Below, in pieces: positions 44,041 through 51,506 of a DNA stretch of 64,000 bases. Within the stretch, counting starts at the first letter, position 1; every line of letters starts with the position of its first letter. The stretch is from Paraburkholderia flava (GTDB taxonomy: Bacteria > Pseudomonadota > Gammaproteobacteria > Burkholderiales > Burkholderiaceae): the NCBI RefSeq assembly GCF_004359985.1, contig NZ_SMRO01000002.1, positions 1,437,135-1,501,134 of the forward strand. Reading direction: 5' to 3'. The notes beneath the pieces are model-generated. The model saw only the letters and a program-made list of their open reading frames with translations. It was not told the DNA's origin and searched no databases. The translations under genes and the position numbers were made by a program.

Positions 44041-44601
44041 ATGATCCCAGAATTGCGAACCATTTCCCGCGACGACATGATGAACCGAGTCGCGCTGTTT
44101 GCCCACTTGCGTGGCTCGCATGGCGGTCTGCCCGACAGTGACTTGCCTGGATGCCAACGCGAGTTGATCAACGTGATCGGTTTTCAGCCTCCCAAAGACT
44201 CTGGGCAGGTTGTCTCACCCGTTGGAGCGGACGCGTCGCGGCTCGCCGCGATTCCTATTGCCGAAGGTTTCAACCTCGGATTTGCTCGCTGCAAACCGGG
44301 CAACGGTCCGCTGATGCATAACCACGATACGAACGAAACGTTCATGCCGGTGACGGGACGCTGGCGGTGTGCCTGGAACGAAGGCGATGCGTACGACTAC
44401 GTGGACGTTGGGCCTTGTGACGTTGTGTCGTTTCCGCCGGGTGTTGCACGTCGTTTCATTAACATCACAGAAAATGAGCCCGACGTCGAACATGTATTGC
44501 TGTTCGTAATCTCGGGAAACGCACCCCAGGCCGAGTACACGGCGGATGCCAAGGCGAAAATCGCTGCAAACGACCTTTCTGCCACTCGCGTCGGACCATG
44601 A
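44041..44601 (+). CDS. Cupin-domain protein, first gene of the catabolic operon
   Basis: A 186-residue protein. Cupin motif 1 is GNGPLMHNHDTNETFMPVTG with possible metal ligands His93, His95 and Glu99. Motif 2 reads FPPGVARRFINI, where the usual His ligand is replaced by Arg. It may bind metal weakly or act as a non-enzymatic or isomerase-like protein; some cupins of this kind cleave beta-diketones or gentisate-like rings. Four-base overlap with the next gene. Confidence 0.8.
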   Translation: MIPELRTISRDDMMNRVALFAHLRGSHGGLPDSDLPGCQRELINVIGFQPPKDSGQVVSPVGADASRLAAIPIAEGFNLGFARCKPGNGPLMHNHDTNETFMPVTGRWRCAWNEGDAYDYVDVGPCDVVSFPPGVARRFINITENEPDVEHVLLFVISGNAPQAEYTADAKAKIAANDLSATRVGP

Positions 44602-45419
44602 ACTTGCAAACGGTTTCCACATGGCGTCGAGATCTTGCGGCGATGCGCGAACGCTTTCCGCTAGTGACTCACAAATTTGGCGGCGGCGAATGGCAGGTTC
44701 GGGACACGTCGAGCGTTTCAGGAATTGAGAGGCCCGCGCTGGTTCTTCTTCCTGGCAGCCTTGGGAGCGCAGATATCTTCTTCAAACAGGTACTTTCGTT
44801 TGGGACTGATTTCCGCTGCCTCGCGATCGACTACCCATCAATTTCGACTGACGCGTTGGCTGATGATCTCGCGGCTTTGATTGATCGATTGCAACTGCAA
44901 CGCACCTGTGTGCTTGGTTCGTCGCTGGCGGGATACTGGCTGCAGTGGTTTGGCGCTACCCATCCATCGCACGTCGCATGCATTGTTTTGTCCAGCGCGT
45001 TCATCGACTCCAGCACGTTGGATACGAACCCGTTGTTTGATCGCGAAGCACTTACGTCGCAAGACGGCGCGCAGACGAAAGTCGAATGGATGACACGACT
45101 GGCCGCCCGCGATCCGGACGAACTCGTCGAAATCCAGATGGATTTGCTCGCTCACACACAGAGCGGCGATTCGCTACAAGCGCGGCTTTTGCACGCAGCG
45201 ACGGCAACGCCTGCACCCATTATCGACGCGAGCTTGCCAGTTGCATTGATCGATTGCGCCGATGATCCGTTGATCGATCAGCGGACGCGGCGCGAACTGG
45301 CTTTGCGTTATCCAGACGCGTTGCGGCTTTCGCTGGGCACGGGCGGACACTATCCACATGTCGTGCAATCAGACGTTTTCACGGCATTCGTGCGGTCGAT
45401 CCTCAGCACCTTGGGCTAG
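44598..45419 (+). CDS. Alpha/beta hydrolase (maspardin-like)
   Basis: A 273-residue alpha/beta-hydrolase-fold protein. LVLLPGSLGSADIFF provides the oxyanion-hole strand, VLGSSLAGYWLQWFG the nucleophile elbow (Ser109, with Ala at the usual second Gly), IDCADDPLID the acid region and GTGGHYPHVVQ the His. All three triad positions are present. Likely cleaves a C-C or ester bond of a pathway intermediate; substrate unknown. It overlaps the cupin gene by four bases. Confidence 0.82.
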   Translation: MNLQTVSTWRRDLAAMRERFPLVTHKFGGGEWQVRDTSSVSGIERPALVLLPGSLGSADIFFKQVLSFGTDFRCLAIDYPSISTDALADDLAALIDRLQLQRTCVLGSSLAGYWLQWFGATHPSHVACIVLSSAFIDSSTLDTNPLFDREALTSQDGAQTKVEWMTRLAARDPDELVEIQMDLLAHTQSGDSLQARLLHAATATPAPIIDASLPVALIDCADDPLIDQRTRRELALRYPDALRLSLGTGGHYPHVVQSDVFTAFVRSILSTLG

Positions 45420-45460
45420 CTAGTTATTGGTTACGTTAATTTTCCAAATAAGGAGACATC

Positions 45461-46216
45461 ATGGCGAAGCGTCTGCAAGGAAAGGTCGCATTGATTTCGG
45501 GAGCAGCGAGTGGTATCGGTGCGGCCTGCGCGCGCGCATTCGTCGAAGAAGGTGCGCGGGTTGTCGTCGCCGATATAGCTCGAGAGCGCGGTGAACATAT
45601 TGCAAGCGAGCTATTGGCTTCTACGGGTGAGCAATGCGCAACGTTTGTTCCGCTAGATGTGACTGAGGCGTCACAGTGGGCGCTGGCTGTAGAGCAAGCA
45701 GAACAGCGATTTGGAGGTTTGCACATACTGGTTTCTTGCGCCGGAGTGTGTTCAATGGCCGGCCTGCTCGACGAAAATGAAGCGGGCTGGAATCACACTG
45801 TGGCGGTGAATCAGACCGGAACTTGGAATGGCATGCGTGCGGCAGTGCCCGCCATGAGACGCAGTGGTGGCGGATCGATCATTCTCATATCGTCGATCTG
45901 GGGTAGGGTAGGGACGGCCGGTGCAACGGCCTATCAGGCGACCAAAGCTGCGGTCGTTCAGTTAGCAAAGGCTGCCGCAGCGGAGCTTGCGTCGGCTGAT
46001 ATTCGTGCAAACGCTATATTGCCCGGCATCATCGACACACCGTTTCTGGCGGTGCTGACGCCAGAGCAACGCGCTGCGATCACGGGAACGAGTCTGTTAG
46101 GCCGTGAGGGAACGCCCCGAGAGATCGGGTTGGCCGCAACTTATCTCGCATCGGACGAATCCAGCTACGTCACGGGGACTGAACTCGTGATTGACGGCGG
46201 TTATATGACCTGCTGA
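45461..46216 (+). CDS. Short-chain dehydrogenase/reductase 1
   Basis: A 251-residue classical SDR. The NAD(P) motif SGAASGIG starts near residue 13, followed by SCAG (variant of NNAG), Asn117, Ser144, and the catalytic Y158-x3-K162 in TAYQATKAA. The end SYVTGTELVIDGGYM is typical. Likely oxidises or reduces a hydroxyl/keto group. AAGGAG lies before the ATG. Confidence 0.9.
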   Translation: MAKRLQGKVALISGAASGIGAACARAFVEEGARVVVADIARERGEHIASELLASTGEQCATFVPLDVTEASQWALAVEQAEQRFGGLHILVSCAGVCSMAGLLDENEAGWNHTVAVNQTGTWNGMRAAVPAMRRSGGGSIILISSIWGRVGTAGATAYQATKAAVVQLAKAAAAELASADIRANAILPGIIDTPFLAVLTPEQRAAITGTSLLGREGTPREIGLAATYLASDESSYVTGTELVIDGGYMTC

Positions 46217-46226
46217 GAGACCCAAA

Positions 46227-46517
46227 ATGATCACAATCGTTGCTCATATGCGATGCATAGCCGGCACCGAAGACCAGATTATCGCTGCGAGTGCTGCGTT
46301 TATCGCGGCGACTCGCGATGAGCCCGGTTGCATCGAGTTTTACCTCCACCAGCAGCACGATGATCCTTCGCGATTTGTCTGGTATGAGAACTTCAGGGAT
46401 CAAGCTGCCGTTGATGCGCACGTGGCTTCGCAGCATGTCGCCGACTGGTTCGGATTGATTGGGGCGCTTGGCGCACACAACGAATACGCGCTTTATCAGC
46501 GCCTGGAGGTCGAGTGA
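46227..46517 (+). CDS. ABM-domain (antibiotic biosynthesis monooxygenase-like) protein
   Basis: A 96-residue dimeric alpha/beta-barrel protein of the ABM/quinol monooxygenase group. ITIVAHMRCIAGTEDQIIAA and EPGCIEFYLHQQHDDPSRFVWYENF are characteristic. These cofactorless enzymes oxidise activated phenols or quinols. The end overlaps the start (GTG) of the next SDR gene. Confidence 0.85.
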   Translation: MITIVAHMRCIAGTEDQIIAASAAFIAATRDEPGCIEFYLHQQHDDPSRFVWYENFRDQAAVDAHVASQHVADWFGLIGALGAHNEYALYQRLEVE

Positions 46518-47242
46518 ACAACTCGCGCAAGACCATACTCGTGACGGGCGCGTCGAGAGGACTCGGCAAACAGATCGCGCTGGACGCGGCTCGAGCCGGA
46601 TTCGCAGTGGCCGTAAATTATCGAAGCAGCGGCTCTGCGGCAGCGGCGGTCGTGGAGGAGATCAAGGCGTCCGGAGGGATTGCCGTTGCGGTACATGCTG
46701 ACGTTAGCGAGCAAAGCGATGTGGACGCGTTGATGCAATCGGTAATGGAAGCGTTCGGCCGGATCGATTGCGTGATCAATAACGCGGGCGCCGGACGGAT
46801 CGTCGCACTGAATGGGCTCGATGCAACGCAATTCGAAGACGTGCTCAGAATCAATCTGGCTTCGGCGTTCATGGTGAGCCAGGCAGCAGTGCCGTACATG
46901 ATACGGCAGGGCGGAGGCCGGCTGATTTTCATGTCATCGCTCGCCGCGCGCACGGGTGGACTGGTCTCAGCGGCTTATGCGGCTTCGAAGGGGGGAATCG
47001 AAGGGCTCATGCATTACTACGCGACCTACCTGTTACCGCATCGCATTACCTCGAACGCACTGGCACCTGCATTGTTCGCTAGCGATATCGTTAGCGAAAT
47101 GGCGCTGCCGCCCGTCGAGAACATGCCACTGAGTCGGCTTGGCAGGGCCGATGAGTTGTGGCCCGCGCTCAACATGCTCATCGAAACGGAATACATGACC
47201 GGTCAGACGATCCATATCAATGCCGGCAGGTTCATGACCTGA
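46514..47242 (+). CDS. Short-chain dehydrogenase/reductase 2 (FabG-like)
   Basis: A 242-residue SDR with TGASRGLG (11-18), NNAG (89-92), Asn114, Ser141 and Y155-x3-K159 (SAAYAASKGG). It starts at GTG overlapping the preceding stop, with GGAGG upstream. It is closer to FabG-type ketoreductases than the first SDR. Part of the same coupled operon. Confidence 0.9.
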   Translation: MNNSRKTILVTGASRGLGKQIALDAARAGFAVAVNYRSSGSAAAAVVEEIKASGGIAVAVHADVSEQSDVDALMQSVMEAFGRIDCVINNAGAGRIVALNGLDATQFEDVLRINLASAFMVSQAAVPYMIRQGGGRLIFMSSLAARTGGLVSAAYAASKGGIEGLMHYYATYLLPHRITSNALAPALFASDIVSEMALPPVENMPLSRLGRADELWPALNMLIETEYMTGQTIHINAGRFMT

Positions 47243-47286
47243 GCCCATCCGGCTTGCGAGGTTTCAACATTCAGATGAAGGAATCT

Positions 47287-47817
47287 ATGTCCAGGATACC
47301 GCTGGTGCAGGAAAAGAACATGACGGCTGAGCAGCGCGAACAGTTCGACAGGTTTCCGTCTAACCTTACCCGGGGTCTGCTACTGACCGAAGGCCGGCTT
47401 TCACGGGCGCTGCCCAATCTCGCCAATGCGTTGCGATCATCTGGCCTCGACCCGAAAATTCGTGAAGGCGCGATTCTGCGCGTCGCGAGTCTTTGCAATA
47501 GTGCATACGAACGTATGCAACATGAAGGGCAGGCGCTAAAGAGCGGCTGGAGTCACACCGAACTGGATCAGATTGAAGCAGGTGATTTCTCCCGGCTACC
47601 TGTGCCGTTTCCAGCGCTGTTTCGTTTCGTCGACGAATGCGTCACGCGCACGCGTGTCTCCGACGAGACGTTCTCGCAGGCGCGCAACACGCTGTCGGAT
47701 CGCGATGTTGCAACGCTGGTCCTGCTAGTTGGCCACTACATGATGGTGGCGCGATTCATTGCAACGCTCGAGATCGAACTCGATGATGAGCCCGACGACT
47801 GGTCCACGGAGCATTAA
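47287..47817 (+). CDS. Carboxymuconolactone-decarboxylase-like (AhpD-fold) protein
   Basis: A 176-residue helical protein. The signature IREGAILRVASLCNSAYERM followed by QHEGQALKSGWSHTELDQI is the CMD/AhpD region, but without the redox CxxC of AhpD, so a lyase-like or unknown role is likelier. The ATG at 47287 follows AAGGAA; the frame is open upstream inside the SDR gene. Its TAA overlaps the next ATG by one base. Confidence 0.82.
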   Translation: MSRIPLVQEKNMTAEQREQFDRFPSNLTRGLLLTEGRLSRALPNLANALRSSGLDPKIREGAILRVASLCNSAYERMQHEGQALKSGWSHTELDQIEAGDFSRLPVPFPALFRFVDECVTRTRVSDETFSQARNTLSDRDVATLVLLVGHYMMVARFIATLEIELDDEPDDWSTEH

Positions 47818-48611
47818 TGACGCACTCTTCAGAAACGAACAATTCATCGATCCATTCAATACGGACGGGGCCGCGCGGCGGTACCCCCGTTGTGCTGGTC
47901 CATCCTGTCGGACTGGACCTGACTTATTGGGACAATCAGATCGAAGCGCTATGTGACGGATACGATGTGATTGCCTATGACCTGCCAGGCCACGGACGTA
48001 GTGCGGGCCGGCCCGAAGACTGGACGCTCGATCAGGCCGCTGTTGGTCTGGCGGAAGTCGTTTCTGGAAGTGCCGTCACGAGCGTCCATCTTGTCGGGTT
48101 ATCCGTCGGCGGCATGATTAGCCAGAAGCTTGCGATGACGAGGCCAGAGCAGGTGGCGTCGCTAACGCTGATCGACACCGCAGCTTCGTTTGCCGAGGCA
48201 GCACGTGAAGCGATGCGGCTGCGGGCACAATCCGCGAGAAGCAGTGGCATGCACGCCGTGTTGCAAACCACTCTCGAGCGCTGGTTCACCGGTCAAACCA
48301 GAGCGCGTCGTCCGGACCTGATCGACCGCGTCGCGAGAACCTTGCTTGCTGATGATCCCGCGATCCATGGCGCAATGTGGGACATGATTGCGGAGCTGGA
48401 TCTCGTCGATGGTCTCAACCGGATTGCCTGTCCGACGTTGATTCTGGTGGGGGAATTCGATCCGAGTTCACCACCTTCAGCGGCGCGGCAGTTGCACGAC
48501 CGTATCCCGGACTCGCGGTTGCATATCATCGAACAGGCTTCGCATATGGCGCCACTCGAGCGGCCAGAGGTGATCAATACGCATCTGTTGTCTTTTCTTG
48601 ACTCGCGATAA
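47817..48611 (+). CDS. Alpha/beta hydrolase (3-oxoadipate enol-lactonase-like)
   Basis: A 264-residue alpha/beta hydrolase. VVLVHPVGLDLTYWDNQI gives the oxyanion region, VGLSVGGM the nucleophile Ser96, LVGEFDPSSPP the acid Asp and QASHMAPLERPE the His. It resembles PcaD-type enol-lactonases. Together with the CMD-like gene before it, this recalls the pcaCD pair of the beta-ketoadipate pathway, although the rest of that pathway is absent. Confidence 0.85.
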   Translation: MTHSSETNNSSIHSIRTGPRGGTPVVLVHPVGLDLTYWDNQIEALCDGYDVIAYDLPGHGRSAGRPEDWTLDQAAVGLAEVVSGSAVTSVHLVGLSVGGMISQKLAMTRPEQVASLTLIDTAASFAEAAREAMRLRAQSARSSGMHAVLQTTLERWFTGQTRARRPDLIDRVARTLLADDPAIHGAMWDMIAELDLVDGLNRIACPTLILVGEFDPSSPPSAARQLHDRIPDSRLHIIEQASHMAPLERPEVINTHLLSFLDSR

Positions 48612-48746
48612 ATCTACGCGAGACTCTTTAAAGTCGAACGAATCTGTTTCATCGATGACGATCATCAAGGCAAACGGATAGCTCTGGCAGAGTTGTTTCT
48701 CTGCGATCGATTCTTAAAGAAAGCAGTGAACAATTCGGAGACGAGC

Positions 48747-50069
48747 ATGACCCAACGCGATGATCCACTAAACCGCGCACTTTCCCGATCGATCCGTCGT
48801 ATCGTGCCCTTTCTCGTACTGATGTTTCTCGTCTCTTTTCTGGACCGGGTGAACGTCGGCTTCGCGAAGACGGCGTTGCAGGCCGACACAGGAATCGGCG
48901 ATCGTGCCTTTGCGATGGGCCTTGGTCTCTTCTTCATTGGGTATGCACTATTCGAAACTCCAAGCAATCTGGTAATGCATCGTGTCGGTGCGCGTCGCTG
49001 GATGTCGCGCATTATGATCACATGGGGCCTTGCGAGCGCCGCCATGTTGTTCGTAAGAGGTACGTACAGTTTCTATGTACTCAGGTGCGTGCTTGGAATC
49101 GCGGAAGCAGGCTTCTTTCCTGGCGTGGCTCTCTATCTTACTTACTGGTTTCCCTCGCAGACGCGAGGACGGGCAATGGGGCATTTCTACGTCGGACTAT
49201 GCCTGTCATTTATCGTTGGTGGTCCTGTTTCAGGCGCTTTGCTCGACCTCGATGGATTCGGCGGATTGCATGGGTGGCAGTGGATGTTTCTGGTTGAAGG
49301 GCTTGCGGCCTGTCTGGTAGGCGCAGTCGCGTTCTGGTATCTGGACGACCGGCCCTCAATGGCAGACTGGCTTGAACCCGATGAACGTCAGGCGCTGGAG
49401 CAGGTCATCGCGGATGAATCAGCGCTAATTCAATCTGTGGGACACGGGGCTTTACAACTGCTTTTCGATATAAAGGTGCTGTACTGCGCCCTGATTTTTT
49501 GCATCAGTCAGATTGCCTTATACGGTGTGACTTTTTATCTGCCGACGCAAGTCGCAGGCATGTTGGGCCGCAAAGTGGGACTCGAAGTAGGCACGATTAG
49601 CGCCATTCCATGGCTGTGTGCGTTGCTCGCTTGCCTAACGATTCCAGCATGGTCCGACCGAGCGGGCGAACGACGCTGGACAGCTACATCGCTGGCTGCG
49701 CTTTGTTCGGTTGGGTTGGTGCTTGGAAGCGGTGCATGGGGCCCGCTACTGGGATTCGGCGGGCTATGTGTTGCTACGGCCGCTATTGTTTCGCTTCAAC
49801 CTATCTATTTTATTTTTCCCACCGCTTACCTGAAGGGGCGACGCGCGGCTGCGGGTCTCGGCGTCATCACCTCAATCGGGGCAATGGGTGGTTTTCTCGC
49901 GCCGAATGTCAGAGTCTTGGGAGACCTGCAAGCGGGACCGCCAGCGGGTGCGTATTTTCTCTCGGCGATTGCGGTGCTGAATGTGGTGTTGATAGGCTGT
50001 TTGCCGCTTCTAGAACTAGCTGTAGAAGAACGCACATCGTCCAGTAGTACGATTCCAATCTGCCGCTGA
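48747..50069 (+). CDS. MFS transporter, anion:cation symporter type
   Basis: A 440-residue major facilitator with about 12 transmembrane segments. RIVPFLVLMFLVSFLDRVNVGFAK is the typical first segment of the ACS (phthalate/tartrate/hexuronate) group, with LGIAEAGFFPGVALYLTYWFP in the fourth to fifth helices. It likely imports the acid substrate of the operon. The ATG at 48747 follows CGGAG; 18 extra in-frame codons upstream are not family-like. Confidence 0.88.
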   Translation: MTQRDDPLNRALSRSIRRIVPFLVLMFLVSFLDRVNVGFAKTALQADTGIGDRAFAMGLGLFFIGYALFETPSNLVMHRVGARRWMSRIMITWGLASAAMLFVRGTYSFYVLRCVLGIAEAGFFPGVALYLTYWFPSQTRGRAMGHFYVGLCLSFIVGGPVSGALLDLDGFGGLHGWQWMFLVEGLAACLVGAVAFWYLDDRPSMADWLEPDERQALEQVIADESALIQSVGHGALQLLFDIKVLYCALIFCISQIALYGVTFYLPTQVAGMLGRKVGLEVGTISAIPWLCALLACLTIPAWSDRAGERRWTATSLAALCSVGLVLGSGAWGPLLGFGGLCVATAAIVSLQPIYFIFPTAYLKGRRAAAGLGVITSIGAMGGFLAPNVRVLGDLQAGPPAGAYFLSAIAVLNVVLIGCLPLLELAVEERTSSSSTIPICR

Positions 50070-50099
50070 CGTTGTGATAGCGCAGCATAGAGTTCGAAT

Positions 50100-51044
50100 A
50101 TGGAACTGCGACATCTGCGCTATTTCCTTGCCGTCGCCGAGGAACTTCACTTCGCGCGCGCAGCGGAGAAAATACACATAGAGCAGTCACCGCTGTCTCG
50201 GGCTATCAAAGAGCTGGAAGAAGATCTCAAGGTACAGCTTTTCGTTCGGACATCGCGCAGCACGCGTTTAACTCGAGCAGGACAGCTATTTCTGGAGCAT
50301 GTGCCGCGCGTTTTCACAGCTTTGCAGCAAGCTCGCGATAGTGTGAAAGCTGCGGCTAACGGTTTTTATGGCCAGTTGCGGGTTGCGCTTTCGGATGGCA
50401 TTCCACCATCACGCTTCTCAGCTTTCCTAGCGCTGTGTAGACAAGAGGAACCGGAGATAGAGATACGTCTGTTTGAGGTTCCGCTGTCGCAACAAATCAG
50501 AGGGTTGCACGATGACCTATACGACGTAGGATTTTCCCGGTCAGACGAGGTGGGCGACGGTCTCATTGCAGAGGCCGTCTGGAATGATCCTCTTATGGTT
50601 GCGGTGCCAGCTCGCCATCCTTTGCTAATGCATAAGCGTTTGCCTCTGGAAGAGGTGCTGCGTTACCCGCTGGCGCTGGCAGATCCCCATGCTTGCGAAG
50701 GTTACGCACGACAGATTGAACGCGTGCTTCGCCAAGTCGATCAAGAACCGTTGATCGCCGAACGGGTTGCATCCATCGATTTGATGATGGCATTGGTGGC
50801 GGCGGGCTTCGCTCTTGGTCTGGCCGGTGCCTCGCAGATCGCTGCTGGCCGCGAGCCGGGCGTAGTGGCTCGCCCATTGGCAGGCCAGACACCGATGCTT
50901 ATTACATATCTTCTGCGCCCGCATGGCGAGCCATCTGAGGAACTGAACCGTTTCATCGAGAGAATCAGTACCCTCGGCCCCTCGGCGACGTTGAAACCCG
51001 CTGTTCAACCTGACTCCAGCGCTTCGGAGGAAGTTGAGCCATGA
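50100..51044 (+). CDS. LysR-family regulator of the transfer region (TraR-like)
   Basis: A 314-residue LysR protein with wHTH MELRHLRYFLAVAEELHFAR, AAEKIHIEQSPLSRAIKELE and an effector domain (GFYGQLRVALSDGIPPSRFS). In Tn4371-type elements a LysR gene (often called traR) lies just before traG and is thought to control transfer. Here its stop overlaps the EexN gene start, so regulator and exclusion lipoprotein are co-translated. It is equally adjacent to the catabolic MFS gene, so a role there cannot be excluded. Confidence 0.85.
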   Translation: MELRHLRYFLAVAEELHFARAAEKIHIEQSPLSRAIKELEEDLKVQLFVRTSRSTRLTRAGQLFLEHVPRVFTALQQARDSVKAAANGFYGQLRVALSDGIPPSRFSAFLALCRQEEPEIEIRLFEVPLSQQIRGLHDDLYDVGFSRSDEVGDGLIAEAVWNDPLMVAVPARHPLLMHKRLPLEEVLRYPLALADPHACEGYARQIERVLRQVDQEPLIAERVASIDLMMALVAAGFALGLAGASQIAAGREPGVVARPLAGQTPMLITYLLRPHGEPSEELNRFIERISTLGPSATLKPAVQPDSSASEEVEP

Positions 51045-51286
51045 ACAGGTTCATGTTGCTTGCGCTTGTCTTGGTATTGAGCGCTTGCAGTAAATCAGTT
51101 CCAACGGATACGGTGGAATGGCTAGTTGCTCACCCCGATGCTCTGCGTGAAGTCGAACAGCAATGTACGAATAGCGACGCGAAGATACCGGCGACCGAGT
51201 GCAATGCCGCATTTCAGGCACGACATCGATTATTCGTGGGTAAGGGGCCGCAGTACACACCGTCGAAAGACGCTCCGAAGTTCTGA
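51041..51286 (+). CDS. EexN-family entry-exclusion lipoprotein
   Basis: An 81-residue protein with signal peptide and lipobox LVLSAC (Cys16). The mature part VEWLVAHPDALREVEQQC, ATECNAAFQA fits EexN, which blocks entry of a second copy of the element. The end LFVGKGPQYTPSKD shares FxGxGPQYTP with the C-terminus of TrbJ (58046-58774). The ATG overlaps the LysR stop. Confidence 0.85.
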   Translation: MNRFMLLALVLVLSACSKSVPTDTVEWLVAHPDALREVEQQCTNSDAKIPATECNAAFQARHRLFVGKGPQYTPSKDAPKF

Positions 51287-51506
51287 TCCGTTGGCTCGGC
51301 GACATATCGTTCGATCTGTTGTGCCTTACGCCGTTACACGCGCGATTGCACTGCGATACGACGCGACTCTCTCACGCCGGAGAACATGTTCTTTTGATCT
51401 TCTTGATTGCCATAACGGTCTTTGACCGGCACTGACCACGGCACCGATGCTCCTGGCTACGCGGCACATTTTCGCTGCGTGACGCAAGAGAAAGTCGGAG
51501 GCAGGT

